Shown piece after piece: positions 24,055 to 37,571 of a stretch of 64,000 nucleotides of DNA. The translations under genes and the position numbers were made by a program. Source of the stretch: Glomus cerebriforme (lineage: Eukaryota; Glomeromycota; Glomeromycetes; Glomerales; Glomeraceae). The notes below the pieces were generated by a model. That model saw nothing but the letters and a program-made list of their open reading frames with translations, was not told the origin of the DNA and did not search any database. Within the stretch, counting starts at the first letter, position 1. Every line of letters starts with the position of its first letter. The stretch covers positions 63,422 through 127,421 of the forward strand of contig QKYT01000302.1 of NCBI GenBank assembly GCA_003550305.1, read 5' to 3'.

Positions 24055-25456
24055 ATGCAAAAATTTGTGGGGTCAGTTGTACGATGGCGCAGTAAGAATA
24101 ATCTACAAAAGACTAAACAATATATAAACGTTTTCACAAGTATACCACATGAAATTATATTAATTATCATAGAATATTTGGATTATGATGCTCACGATAT
24201 TGCTGCTTTATCCAGAGTAAGTAAAAATATATTCTTAATAAATATGTCTGATATAAAAGATGTACATTGTATATACATATGTTTTTCTTAATAGGTTAAT
24301 AGAAAATTAAGATATCATACGAAAGATAATTTTTTATGGTGTAAATTATGTTTAAAATATTTTCCTGATAGTCTATTAGAATTATCTAATAAATTAACTA
24401 AAAACGAACAAAATGGTCAAACAAAAGATTGGAAGAAAATATTTAGACAACTATGTAAGTATCATACGGACTTTATTCTTATTTTAGTTAATTTTTTGAT
24501 TAACTCGATTTTTGTTAGATTGGAAACGTCATATGATTGTATTCGCAGAAAAAATTGAATCAACCGAATTGATTAGTTACGGATGGATACCAAAATTCGG
24601 TCAATTTTCGGACATAAAAGTGTAATTAATTCTTTTTTTTTCGACTGTTTCTTTTCGATTTTTATCAAAGATTATCTTTGAAATTTTTTTTTTTTATCCG
24701 TTTAGTGATTATGAACATCCAAATATAGTAAGAGCGATTCAAGAATCTTTTGACGTAGGGTTTTTTTCCCATTTCCTTCATTCAAAATAAAATGGAATAA
24801 ACAAATGATATTTATTTATATATTTTCATTTTTTTTAGATGGATGTTAAGTTTGAATCTATTTCACCAGGAATTTATGAAGTTTTATGGGAAATGAATAT
24901 TTATAATTTACAAAGAGCTCAAAGATTTCAGTTTATAACTAAAATCTTCCACAATGTAATTATGCCTTTTATAAATTTCTTACAAAATTCTTTAATTTTA
25001 ACATTTTTTTTTTTTTAAAAAAAAAAAAAAAATTTACATTGTAGAATTGTGATTTAAGTACCATAAAAGAATATTCGGACACTCCAGCACCGGAGGCATT
25101 TAAAAAAATATCAGATAAAGGATGGTTTAAATATCGAATACCTAAAAGAATTACGATTGATCAAAATCAAATTATTTCCACCAGATTTATTGGTCATGCT
25201 AAAATGTGTTGCAGTAATCCACAAGATTGGCCAGCTCCTATGGTTAGTATTTATTTAACGTTAAAATTATTTAAGTCGGAACTTTGTTAATATAATTATT
25301 AATTAAAAATCTTTTTTTTTTTTTTGAAAAAAATATTTAAAGGCATTACATTGTGTATATTTGAAAAGATATAAAAATATAAATGAAACAAATGAAACAA
25401 ATTGTAAAAAAAGACGATCTAAAAAAAATTTTATCAATAGATTATTACATAGATAA
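24055..25456 (+). CDS. F-box protein with possible PP2-like C-terminal domain (copy A)
   Basis: Seven exons (24055-24216, 24295-24454, 24519-24621, 24706-24754, 24839-24955, 25045-25242 and 25343-25456) join to 300 residues. The F-box lies near residues 30-75: IPHEIILIIIEYLDYDAHDI, then AALSRVNRKLRYHTKDNFLW. The C-terminal part has a spaced-tryptophan beta-strand pattern (PGIYEVLWEMNIYNLQRAQR, then KISDKGWFKYRIPKRITI) that resembles plant F-box/PP2 lectin-like proteins. An upstream in-frame Met at 24013 would add 14 residues; 24055 was preferred because its start MQKFVGSVVRWRSK aligns with the paralogue. Copy B lies 229 bases downstream in the opposite direction and has three exons of identical length. 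The protein is probably an SCF substrate receptor. Confidence 0.8.
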
Positions 25457-25685
25457 TATGAAATGTTATATAAATATTAAATAGAACTTTTAAGATATTA
25501 ATTATTATAAGGAAAATTAAATAAACGTATAAATTGAATATATATATTTTATTTATTATATTAAAAAACTTCTATTATTATAAGTTCTATTTTCTATATA
25601 AACAAAAGAAAATATATTATTTATACATAATAAATGAAATTACACAAATATAATTATGTAAATATTTTATTATATTATAATTATT

Positions 25686-27067
25686 CTAAGAATTGAATAT
25701 TTTAGTTAATCTTTTAATACTTTTTGAGATTTTTTGGCCTTTTTTCGAAGCGTCACTTGTGCATCTTTGTAAATGTACACAATACAATTCCTACGATGAA
25801 AAAAAAATAAAATAAAAAATAAAAGGCGTTAGTTACTAAACAAATATTTTTCTTTTTTTCTTAACTTAGTTACAGAGTTCAAGTAAACTTACTAATGATT
25901 CAAACCATAGAGATCCTTCGTTTTCTTCAAGTGTAGTATATCTTCTAAATTCGGTTTTAACATGTTGTTCATGTTCTATTACAATTTTATTTGGTATCTT
26001 AAAATTACACCACCCTCCTTTTTTTGACATTTTTTCAAATTCTTCAGGTTTTGGTTTATATGAATATGTCTTTAAAATTTTATTCCAATTCTTTAATATG
26101 TTTAAAAAAAGAATTTAGTAAAAAAGAATTTAATGGAATTATACTTAAAAGATACTATAGAATAATATGCTTACATGATCTACCACTTTAGTGTTAAATT
26201 TAAAATTACAACCTTCGTGAATTTTACCAATTTTCATTTCCCAAATTAACTCATAAGTTCCTGGATAAATTGATACAAAAACCGCAAACAACTATTATGT
26301 AGGAATTGAAGGAATTGGTTTGTATTAGCAAAGGTTAACAGGATGGGTATAAAAATATAACGATATACAGTAGATTTCCCCTCGCAAATCATTTCTTACC
26401 TCAAAGAACTCATGATTCGTCTTTATTGTTTTTGGATGATTTTTATCGCTACAAATCGAATGATGATATAGAATTAATTTAAAGAAATTCATTCCTAAAT
26501 AATATTAATCTCGATTGGTCAAAATATATTTTACCTGGTTGATTCGTACCAACGATGTGGAATAATGAAATTTTCTTTCTCGGTAAAAATATATGTATAA
26601 TTTTTCCGATCTAAAGTGTATTAATAAATAAATAAATTCTTTTAAAAAAAAAATCATCATAATTTCTTATAAGTTTTGATATTTACCAAATTCTTTCCAA
26701 ATATCTATCCATTTATAATCTCGTACAAGGGGAATTCTTCTTTTATCTTTAATAATCCCCATAATATTTACAGGATATTCTCGTAAACAAACTTCCAGCC
26801 AAAGTAAATTATCCTGTGTATGATATCTTAACTTCTTATTTACCTAAAATTTTTCGAAAGTCTTAAGAAACATTGCTAACCCAAAAACTGTAAAAAAAAA
26901 AGGTATAAATTACGCACCATTGATAAATTTAATAATGAAGTACCATCAAGAAAGTACATAATAATCAACATAATTTCATGAGGAATTTTCATAAAATTAT
27001 CCATTCTTTGGATTTTTTCATTTTCTTTACTGCGCCATATTGATTGTCTTTTAACGATTTTTTCCAT
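25686..27067 (-). CDS. F-box protein with possible PP2-like C-terminal domain (copy B)
   Basis: Seven exons (27067-26918, 26843-26687, 26610-26535, 26448-26400, 26291-26175, 26090-25893 and 25790-25686) join to 283 residues. The N-terminus MEKIVKRQSIWRSKENEKIQ and the F-box KIPHEIMLIIMYFLDG parallel copy A. VNKKLRYHTQDNLLW is followed by a C-terminal domain with PGTYELIWEMKIGKIH and MSKKGGWCNFKIPNKIVIE. The last Lys-rich stretch differs. Exons 4, 5 and 6 are 49, 117 and 198 bases, exactly as in copy A. The two genes are convergent. The lectin-like assignment of the C-terminus is tentative. Confidence 0.8.
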
Positions 27068-30045
27068 GTTTATAATAAATATAAACTAAACATAAAGTAT
27101 ATGTTCCAAAAATTATTTTATAAATATGAAAAAGATTATTTAATTAAAAAAAAAATGTTTATAAGTAGAAGATTGTTTGTTAAATAAATTTAAAAGAATA
27201 AGAATCCATATATGCGTAAAATGGAGTACAAAATAAATTATGAAAAATATAATAAGCCACGGCAAAAGAGCCGCGTAGTTCGGATCGTCATGAATTTCTT
27301 TTGTGTATTGTGTAAAGAATGTCGTGTCACAACGTGTAGTGAATTTATTTAATTCGGTTATTCAATTTACCGTAAAATTTAATACATAAATAAAAATCCG
27401 AATGGCGCTTTTATAATATGTATATACCCATATAATTGCGTTAACTTTATTATTTTCAAAAATTACAAATACTTATAAAAAAAATTTGAGGAAATACACA
27501 CATATGGGTTATATTAATCCTTCTTCGGAAATACAATCCATTGGTCCTTTTAACGATCTAGTCCCATTTTGTTCCATTTGGGCTCATATCCGATTTGCTA
27601 CGCATAGCAGCAACAAAATTCAATGTACATATTAACGGTACGAACTTTCCTATTGCTTCAAGTAATTTTGAATTTCTCAACAAAATTTTTAATGTTCTTG
27701 GCAGCATTCAAATTAAAGATTGGCATATATTTTTAAAGAGATTTATAATCCTTTTGTAATAATATTTCCTGAACTAATTTCATGAGTTCTAATCATTATA
27801 AGATTTTTTAAACTTTGATTTTAATTTCTAACTTTGGTTTATTCTATTTTATTGAAATGCTTCTTTACCATTGTAAAAATAAATAGAATACTTCTTTCTG
27901 CAATTTTTTGACCAGGTGAAACAAGTTATAACATTATCAATATGCGCATTTCATCTGAAAATTATTACGGCTACTGGTAAAAAAAAGGTAACGGTTTAAC
28001 AATTTTATTTAAATGTTAAAAATATTTTTTACCGATATATGTTTTTTTTCTAATATTTCTGGATTTTCTATTTTTTTTTTTTTTTTTTAACTTTTTCAAT
28101 CATGGAAAATAATAATTCACTTGTTGAAGACGATGACGTAGATTCGAGTTAATTAATTATAGTATACCTTTGAATAATTTTATTTCTTACTTTATTCATA
28201 ATATTGTTGTTATTATTGTTTTACCCTGAATGTTACATTCATATTTCTTTTAATTGCTCCTTTAAATTATTTAAATTGTCTAGCTAGACTGCATTTATAG
28301 TGATATTGCTATTTAAGGAAAATATGGTTTTTGCTTTTTAACATTCTCTATTCGGTTAATCAGAATAAGAGATTAGGAGTCAGAATTTTCATATTAAAGA
28401 ATAAAATTTGACTTTCAAATTAAATAAATTTTTAATTAACAGAACGAATTTAAAAAAGAAATTTAAACTGGACAACTGACTCAGAAATTTTCTAAGCGAT
28501 CGTCGTACAAAATTTAACTGAAAGGGTAAAATATTAAGATCATGTAAATGCATATATATGCAAATGATAAATTAGAAAAATAACGTGACATTTATTACCA
28601 ATCACAACAGTTTTTCTATTGCAAATAATAAAGTTCAATTAAAATCGGATGATCCACACGATAGTTCGTTTTAAAAAATTTTTACAAATTATTATTCTTA
28701 CTTCATCGTCCAATTCCCGTGGATCAAATCTTTGTAATAATTATATGTTAGCCTTTAATGCCTTTAAATTAAAATAGGTATAAGAAATCTAGAAGCATAA
28801 CCATTTACCAAATTCAAAAAGTATTTACTATTTTGTAATTCAATCATTTTTGATTCTCAAAGCGTATTAAATTAAAATTTCGTTAATGGATAACAAAATT
28901 ACAAATTTGTTCATTGTTCAACTAATTCTGGGCAATTTGAAAATTCAAAACAAAAACCTAGTTCTTTTTAAGGAGTATGACAAGCATTGGTTGGGTCAGA
29001 TTTTATTTGCGGAGGGTAAATAATTGGTCAAAATATGTCATGTCCCATGGGACATATCGTAATTACATAAGATTTTCTTAATATAATTTGATATCATTAA
29101 TCGGCGATGATAATCCAAAATCTAACGTATCGACTAATTTAATTCCATATATGAAATATTAAGCATCAAGTAAATGAATTCAAAAATGTTATTCAATTCG
29201 TTAAAAATGAACGAAACTTTTGTTTTTGTTATTAAAATAGAATTAAATATCGGACTATAAGATTATTATTTTTTTTTTTGGAAATTTTTTTAAGAATTGT
29301 TTGATCTTTTAATTACGATATATGGATATAAGTAAAGGTAAATAAGAATTATTACTGTTTAATGCTTCTATACTTTTTAATAACCACGACTTAATTCGTG
29401 TAACATTAAAATTCAAGAAAAACATAAAGACGCATATGAATTTTCCGATTTCTCGTATTTTAGAGCAAAGATTATTTATTATTGTTGATATTTTTAAAGA
29501 ATAAATTACAGTAGTTATGTAACAAACCATAATTAATCACGCAAGAATTGAAATAGGATTAATTCAAGAGCCTATTGGTTTAATGTAACGACAAGTACTA
29601 ATGAAATTTCCTCTTAATACATAAAGGTGCAATTGGAAATCTGATATACATGTATCTAAACGAACAACAATAATAAAGTTCATTGACCACATAATAATAA
29701 ATTATTAATTAATTATGGTAAAATGTCAAAATGTTTTTTTTTAAAAAAAAATGTTATCTAATGATTGGTTAAGCGGAGATCATTTAAAGAGTTTTTTGCA
29801 AACAATGATCGATGATTTTAACCAAAATTTATCATACCGAGATTAACAATGGACAAAGTAAATTTGCATCGACATCAGACATATTTAAAACCTTAATTAT
29901 CAACTATATTAACAACCATGTACTGTACGTACAGTATTTGCCTCCACAACTTTAAGGATTTAGAATGCAATTTTTGACTTTAAACAACTTTCATTAATCC
30001 TGCGCTACTAGATACCATATTTTAACACCCATAGTTCCCTTCACG
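27068..30045. other. AT-rich intergenic region, no gene seen
   Basis: About 3 kb with no supportable gene. One 16-codon open stretch at about 28102-28152 (starting MENNNSLVEDDDVDSS) follows a poly-T tract and could be part of a lost exon. Open frames elsewhere are low-complexity. Confidence 0.4.
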
Positions 30046-31509
30046 ATGAAACTGCTCCATATTAAATTATCATACTCATTATGGATTATATTGATAATGT
30101 TTATTCAAAAGGTTTCCTCTCAACAATTAAATAGGACTTATTCCGTTGCGCCCGGTTATCCAAATAATGATAAAGTTGGTTTATATATTTTGGCTATACC
30201 GTGTATAATTAGCAATCAATTAAGCCTTGCAGGTAAATTCGAGAATCGGAACATTTTCCTTTATTGTCTAATTATTAAAGTATTAATTATTAATTATTAT
30301 TTCGAAAAAGGATGCCTTTACGTACTTTTTGGAACATTTTGTCGATGGAAAATTGCGCCGACTGGGATGCTTCCAATGTCATTAAGAATTCCATTCTACG
30401 TAGCGATCACTGGTATGACAAAGAAAACTTCACATTATTTTATTATTATTATTATATATATATGTATATTTATTATTATAATTAATAGATTTATTGCTTT
30501 ATACTATGAATTTTACAAATATCGTAAGTGTATCACATTATTTAAGTTCATAAAAGTAAGTGAGTGCATTAAACATTTAACAAAACTCATTTTTTTTTTT
30601 ATAGTTATTCACATTTATTTTCCATCAACCGTGGCCTGATCCAATATGCGGAATAATTGGAGCTGCAACTAATTTCTTCATGAACCTAAATATGACCCTT
30701 TTTTTAATGTTATCAATTGTAATATACGTGAGGTTCGTGCAAAGATTACTTTTTCTACGGTTCTATGTAATGTCAATCTCTCATTTCTTTTTTTTTTTAT
30801 TATCATTTTTAGAGTGTGTCGAAATAAATATTGCTCATTGGGATCATATGATTGGAAATTATTAGCAGCAGTACTAATATTATCAGTAATATTGGCATTT
30901 GGTGATTATGGAGAAGATACATGGTGGTGTGCTTCTTCACGTAAATATGCTTCTTATAAGATAATACTCAGTACTTTTGCCATTATTAGTATAAATATTT
31001 TTTTTTACATTAGAATTATACGTAAAATTAATTCAATAGATAAAATTTTATCGGAAGATATGGAAGATAATAATCGTAAAAGATTAGCTGAAATTAATTA
31101 TAAATTCGGTTTAAAAGTTATCACTTATATTTTTATTTTTGTGATTCAATGGTAAGTGGACATCAAGTTTTTGTTTAATATCGTCTTTTTTTTTAAATAT
31201 TGTAAATAATAAAAAAAGTTATTATTAGGTTTTTTTCATTTCCTTATCATATTACACGTTTCACTGGAGTAAGTGGGTTTATATAATTTTGATGTGTAAG
31301 TTTAATCGTTGATTAATAAATAATCTTTTATGTTACAGGATCGAAATTTATGGTCATTTTTATTATTTGGCGTATCAGTAAATTCAGGAGGAATATTAAA
31401 TGGCATACAATATCATTTAAAGGAAGGTTGGCCAGTAAAACAAAATAATTCAAATAATTCAACACAATCAACAATGCAACAAAAAATATTAGGTATAACT
31501 ACCGTTTAA
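30046..31509 (+). CDS. Seven-transmembrane receptor-like protein (fungal GPCR family), with signal peptide
   Basis: Seven exons (30046-30232, 30311-30412, 30489-30523, 30605-30732, 30813-31151, 31229-31268 and 31339-31509) join in frame to 333 residues. The protein begins with a signal peptide (MKLLHIKLSYSLWIILIMFI). Hydrophobic segments follow: VGLYILAIPCIISNQLSLAG, IPFYVAITDLLLYTMNF, AATNFFMNLNMTLFLMLSIV, LLAAVLILSVILAFG, IILSTFAIISINIFFYI, KVITYIFIFVIQW and SFLLFGVSVNSGGILNG. The WWCASS motif after helix 4 and a charged third loop (DKILSEDMEDNNRKRLAE) fit a cAMP-receptor-like or class A-like fungal GPCR. A ligand cannot be inferred. The cytoplasmic tail is short and rich in Asn, Ser and Gln. 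Confidence 0.75.
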
Positions 31510-31616
31510 TCAGCGAAATATGATAATGATGTATGATAGTGATAATTTTTTGTCATAATATGTTCTGGAACATTTTATGAGACCATGGTGATACATTCCA
31601 TAAATATTTAAATGAT

Positions 31617-31740
31617 ATTCTAGACTTTTATTTAACCATTAAGTAATTTAAGTGCAGATTCATTAAAAGATATTTTAGTCTAAATATTTACTACATATGT
31701 TATTCTAAACTTTTATTTAACCATTAAGTAATTTAAGTGC
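31617..31740. repeat. Direct repeat of 39 bases, spacing 85
   Basis: The block ATTCTAGACTTTTATTTAAC, continuing to AAGTAATTTAAGTGC, at 31617-31655 recurs at 31702-31740 with one or two changes (ATTCTAAACTTTTATTTAAC). It lies just downstream of the receptor gene's stop codon and could belong to its 3' untranslated region. Confidence 0.6.
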
Positions 31741-34700
31741 GTCTATATGAACCAAGAAGTTATATTTCAATGTTATTTTTAATATAAAATATTCGTGACT
31801 TGCACGAGCTTTCACGAGTATATTGAGGCAATATTTGGGTGTTTCTTACCTTCTTTGTGCTTAATTATTAGTCTATTGCCAGGCCGATTTTGTAATATGT
31901 TCACAATATTGCTTCATGATCCTCAACTTGCGCTGAATTTGCGAGTTAAATTGTAAATCCTAACACATTTGCAAAATATAAGACTTTATAAAATTCATAT
32001 AAATTGTTCACTGGTTGATAAAAAGACAGATGGTAATAATAAAGCTCTTCTAAGCAAACCAAACAAAAAAATGAGTAAAAGAATTTAAGGCTACAGAGAA
32101 TTGAGTAGATAGACATCCTGCAAGTAATAACGAGAGTATAATACAGCTCAAAACTTTTCCAATAAAAAGTCTGTAATTCCGCTCATATTATCTTTATACA
32201 AATAGCTATAAATTTCCAAGGCTTGCATCCACTCCACAATTAGAAACTGCATATACTATACATATGGCATTGTCATCTTTATCACATTGTAATAATCATT
32301 TTGTGCAGGGTTGTAGAAATACAAATATTCCCATGTATAATTAGTATTGCTGATAGTATACATAATGACATCCATATCATCTTTCAATGTATCATCAAAG
32401 TCGAGAAAACATTTTTGAATTTCCATATGATTTAATATTGATTTTTGCTCCTCTGGTCCAATCTGGCAGATGTGGTTGATCACCATAAATTCCATTAAAA
32501 CCGACAAGATACTGCCAAATGATGCCTTTAGAGTATTTGAGCTGTCTTTATAATTAGCAGATTGTCATAATTCATATAAGAGATTCTCAATCAGTGGTTC
32601 AAAAATAGATAACAATTATCTCTAAAGTTATTTAAAAGAGATACATTGTATATTATATATTGTCTTATTGAAATTCTCCAAGTATCTTTTAGAGAATTTA
32701 AATAGAATTTAGCATTTATCAATCTGAGTTGTATTTGTTAGTTTCATAAATGATAGATCTATTTGAAATATGCTTTGCCATTTCTGCAATTAGAAATATT
32801 AAAAACACCCTTTTAGTTGATGTTTTTATATAATGAGTGAGCAAGCTGTGAGATATTCAGAATCCTTTCATAAATTTTCTAAGAAAGTTTATTTTTAATT
32901 CATAGAATTTCCTATTTTTATAAAAGATGGCTTGGAATTTTTTAAAATAAGTTTCAACTTCTTTTTGGATTTAATATATATTTGACCATCACAATAAATA
33001 TTTAAAAAAGCTCAAATATTCTTTTTTTTTTATATCTGGTTTCTTATCATGTTTAATTAAAAAATTGTATACAACCATTTAGTAATTAATTCTTTTATTT
33101 AATTCTAGATATATTTTTGTAATATAACTATCTGTATCATTTTTTAGTATATAATAAGTCATAACTAGAAGTGTGAATTGTATTTTAATTATAGAAGTTA
33201 ATTTATAAAGTAAAATATCATTATTTTACAATATGTCATAATAATCTGTAATAAAAATTATCTGTTGATTGAGTTTTACTTCTTTATTAGTTATCATAAC
33301 AAATTAAGATATATTACTAATTAGAACAGAAAATCATAATATACAGTATATTTTATGTAACTTTATAAACTACAGTATATATTCTTTTGTATTGTCATTT
33401 AATCCCAATTTCTATAAATGTCAATTGGTGAAAGTGTATCGGTTTCTTCAAACTTTCTGTTTCCCACTTTCTTGCTAATTTATGATCAGTTCCATAGGAG
33501 GTTCAGGAACAATATCATTAAGTAAATATACACAATTCTAAGTCTATAAAATTACTTTATAATTAGGTTCAGTTCTTTTGTATAAAGTAAACAATATGAT
33601 ATGTTACTTGTATTAGTTGTAAAAATGGGATTGCAATTATCTAATTAATTATTCCAGTTTTTAATCCCTGGTTGAATAATAGTTATCAAGATGCTTTCAA
33701 CAACAACTAAAATTAATCAGCATTGCCCAAATATTCAACCAATATATTTAATTATGCAGTTCATAATATTTTGTTATTAATTCATAATATTAAAATAATT
33801 TATAAAATACTTGTCATTCTCTTAAAAATTTAAGTAATAAATTTAGCAAAAAAAAAGCTTATTTTTTTTTTTATGTTTTATATAAAAAAATACTTTTCTG
33901 ATAACTTGAAAATTCGATTATTTATGTTCCTTATAGATTTTAGATTTAAATTTTTGGATAAATATAGTTTGATAATTATATACCACATTTTGAAATCAAT
34001 GAATATTTAATAAATTATTTTATTATTCATAAATAGTTATATATAATAAATTGTAATAATTTTATAAATACCATAATACAAACTATTTTTACTTAAAATT
34101 GGAAGGTATGCAGTTAAAATTAAAGAAAAACTCTATCAATTTAGCTTGTTGAAATTTTTATTTTTTGCTATTTTTATTAATCACATAATCTTATAAACTT
34201 AATTCATTGAATTTTATTGAAAGCAAATCAAAAAAATTTATTTAAAAAAGTATTTAATACTAATCTTTTATTTTAAATTTTTTACACTATAAATCCATTG
34301 AAATATTTTTTTTATTTCTATAATCTTTTACTTGTCTAAAATATTTATTAATTAATGGTAAAAAAAAACTTTAAATGATTATTGTAAACAGTATAAAAAA
34401 TATTGAATTATAAAATATGTAAATTATAAGAGAATTTTAATTTATTTTTAAGAAATTTTTTTATAATAAATCATATAATAACTTATATTTATTTTGAACT
34501 TTAACTGGATAATTTAATATCCGTTTCCTGTTCATACATACAAGCAAAAGTAAATTATAGAATGATTTACTATACAAATTATTTTTTTTTTATTTAAATT
34601 ATTCAGTTTTAATTACCATTTTTTTTTATTCATAATTAAAATAAATTAAATTAATATATTTTTAAGTTATTAAATACTAACCTTTCAAGTAAGTTTAAAA

Positions 34701-35171
34701 CAAATATGTTAATTTATAATATTACTCTGAAGCTTTTTTTTTATAATTTAAATTAATACATTATTTTGCAATTTAAATATCAAATATCATATAATTTTAT
34801 AAATTTCATAAAATTAAATTTAAAAGTATGACATATTATTTTAATTCTTCAGATAATTTCTATAAAGCTATTATTATATATATACTGTAGCTCTTATCAA
34901 TAAATGTTTTTCATTCTCTAGAAATTATTAAAATACCAAATTCCATAATATACATAAATAATATAATTTTAATTTTAAAATTGTTTATTGTATAATCAAA
35001 TTGAAAAAAAATCAATATAATATTATTTAGGATATTATTCTTTTATGCTTAATTCTTATACTTTTCCGTTTTCGATTCCAAAATTCTAAGCCAGAATCTA
35101 TTTAAATAATAGATAACTATACTTATTTATTCTATAGTTATAAACTGATACTATCTAATTTAGAATTTTTA

Positions 35172-35282
35172 TAATAATTTAATAAATTTATATTTTGAAA
35201 CTTTTATATTTTTGTAATAATTTAATAAATTTATATTTTGAAACTTTTATATTTTTGTAATAATTTAATAAATTTATATTTT
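35172..35282. repeat. Tandem repeat, 43-base unit, 2.6 copies
   Basis: A unit starting TAATAATTTAATAAATTTAT and ending in TTTATATTTTTG recurs at 35172, 35215 and 35258 with almost no divergence. The near identity suggests recent slippage or unequal exchange. Confidence 0.8.
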
Positions 35283-37571
35283 AGGCAAGTTCCTCCTTGT
35301 AATAAATTAATAAAATTTATAAAAAAAAATAAATTCTATGATGAAGTTATTATTAATTTGCTACACATACTTTTTTATCAGTATACTTGTATGATCAGGT
35401 TGTATTCTCATTGATATATAAAATATGAAATATATAATTGTTTTTGATGATAATATTATTTATAAATTGCAAGAATCTTAAAGACTATAAGGCTATGTAT
35501 TTGACTAAATATTGAATATATACTAGAAAAAGTTAAGTTTTTCTAACATTTTACTAGAGATTTCAATCACTATAAGATTTTTTAAAATTTTAAGTGTGAT
35601 TTAATATTTTAATCATTATATAAAGAAAGAATTCTCAATTAAAATTAATTGTAAGATAATTCATTTATATTCTAATTAAAGGAATGAGATACAATGCCCA
35701 AAATTTGGTATAAGTTCTTTCCAATATGTTATTGATTATATTATAATAAGCTACTGTAATTATGATTTAATTGTTAATTTTAACTATATTTTTAATAGGA
35801 AGTTAAAATTAACAAATTTATTTGGTGTATGTCAACTATCAATGGGTTGTAATAATGATCTTTTTGAATCAACTTTTTTTTTTTGTTACTAGTTTTTTAA
35901 TATTTCATTTAATACCTAATAAGTATAATATTAAAAAAATATATATTTTTTTAATAATGGCAAGCAAATTACTAAACCCTAAGATAAATATATCTTTTCT
36001 TGACAAATATTCAAAATAATTGTATAAACTCATTCTATAGAGAATTGCATCAAGATTATGTATATTAATGTTTGATTTTTTTTGGAGTCATAACTGTACA
36101 AATTGGTCCTTTCAAAACTTAAAGTTTTTATTTATTTTATATTTAAATAAAATAAAAATTTAAATAGGTAACTTTAGACTGATGTTTTAAATTAGTTTTT
36201 TTCGTATATGAGTCAGCCAACTCAAGAATATAAGAAAAATTAATGATATCTTATATAATTTTAAACTTACAAATGTTGTGAATGATTTCTTTTTTATGAT
36301 AAATGAAAATTGGGTTGGCTCTGAAATTATTTTATAGAATCTAAATTATCTTTAATTTTCTTAAAAAAAAAAATTTTTTTTTTTCCTGAATACACTTTCA
36401 CAAAGGAAGTATGCATAATTGCACATATTTGTATGAAATAAGGTAAGCATTGTTATTATTTGATTGATCACAATTTATAATTCTACATACAGTATATATA
36501 TATATAGCTAGTTATTGTTTGCCTGAAAATAACAATCATAAAAAATAAGCAAGTTATGCAAAAATACTGTATTAGTATTTGTGAAATAAATTCTAAATAG
36601 AAGTAATAGAAGTTTGTAAAATTCTTTGGTTTTTAGTTTTTAAAAGGAGTTGGGCATTGGGGCATTAAAGTTTAAGCCCACATTCACAGATGTTATAATA
36701 TAATATAGATGCCCGGAAAATATATTATCGTTCGTATAAGTAAAATTGAATATGATGTATAATTGTTTTATCAATTTTGTGTAATCTATAAATTAATTTA
36801 CGTAAAATCATATAAATTATAAAATTTTTAATAAATTAAAAATTATGATTGATTGGTTTTCCTTCTCTCATTTATTAACGTTCTAATTTCTTGAGATGTC
36901 CAGACCATTGTATCTCTGTCTTCTTTGGCGCCATATTTATTAAGAAGTTAATTATGAGAGAGAGGTAGTATTTTATTATTGAAAAATAAATAAACTTGTT
37001 CTATATGTCTTCCTGATATGAAGAAATGAGATGAAATCTTGGAATCGTATCTCTTTCTTTTAGTCATAGATTGTTTATGAAATCGAATATGAAAATTATC
37101 ATAAAGAAATTATTTTAACGAATTTTATAATTTTAATAATTTTATAATTTTTTAAAATTTTTAAAATTTATTATATATTTTTTTATTNTTTTTTTTTAAA
37201 AAAAAATTAATTAATTAATAAATAATTTTATGGTATTGATAATTTGATTAACTGTGTATTTATAAATCATTTAGATAATTCATGTAATTTAAGTCGATTA
37301 TGAAAGATATGAAAGATGTATTTAAATATGTACAAACTTTTATATATTATTATATATATTTTAATGATCAAATATATATTAATGAGTATTGATAACGAAA
37401 AATGGGAAGGAATTGGAGGAATTTCAAAAAAAAAAAATTATAAATACAAATAAAATTTCGGACATAAATACAAATAAATATAATCAAATTAATATAACAA
37501 TACCCAATAATAATGATCCTTCTATTCCCAAAACCAAATATAAACTGAAAACCCAAATCTAATTAATAATA

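Larger units (their letters stand above)
31510..37571. other. Long AT-rich gene-free region
   Basis: About 6 kb of very AT-rich sequence without a supportable gene. It contains two local direct repeats (31617-31740 and 35172-35282). An old coding-like stretch lies on the minus strand at 32507-32256 (MSVLMEFMVINHICQIGPEE onwards), probably part of a dead element. One ambiguous base is at 37187. Confidence 0.45.
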
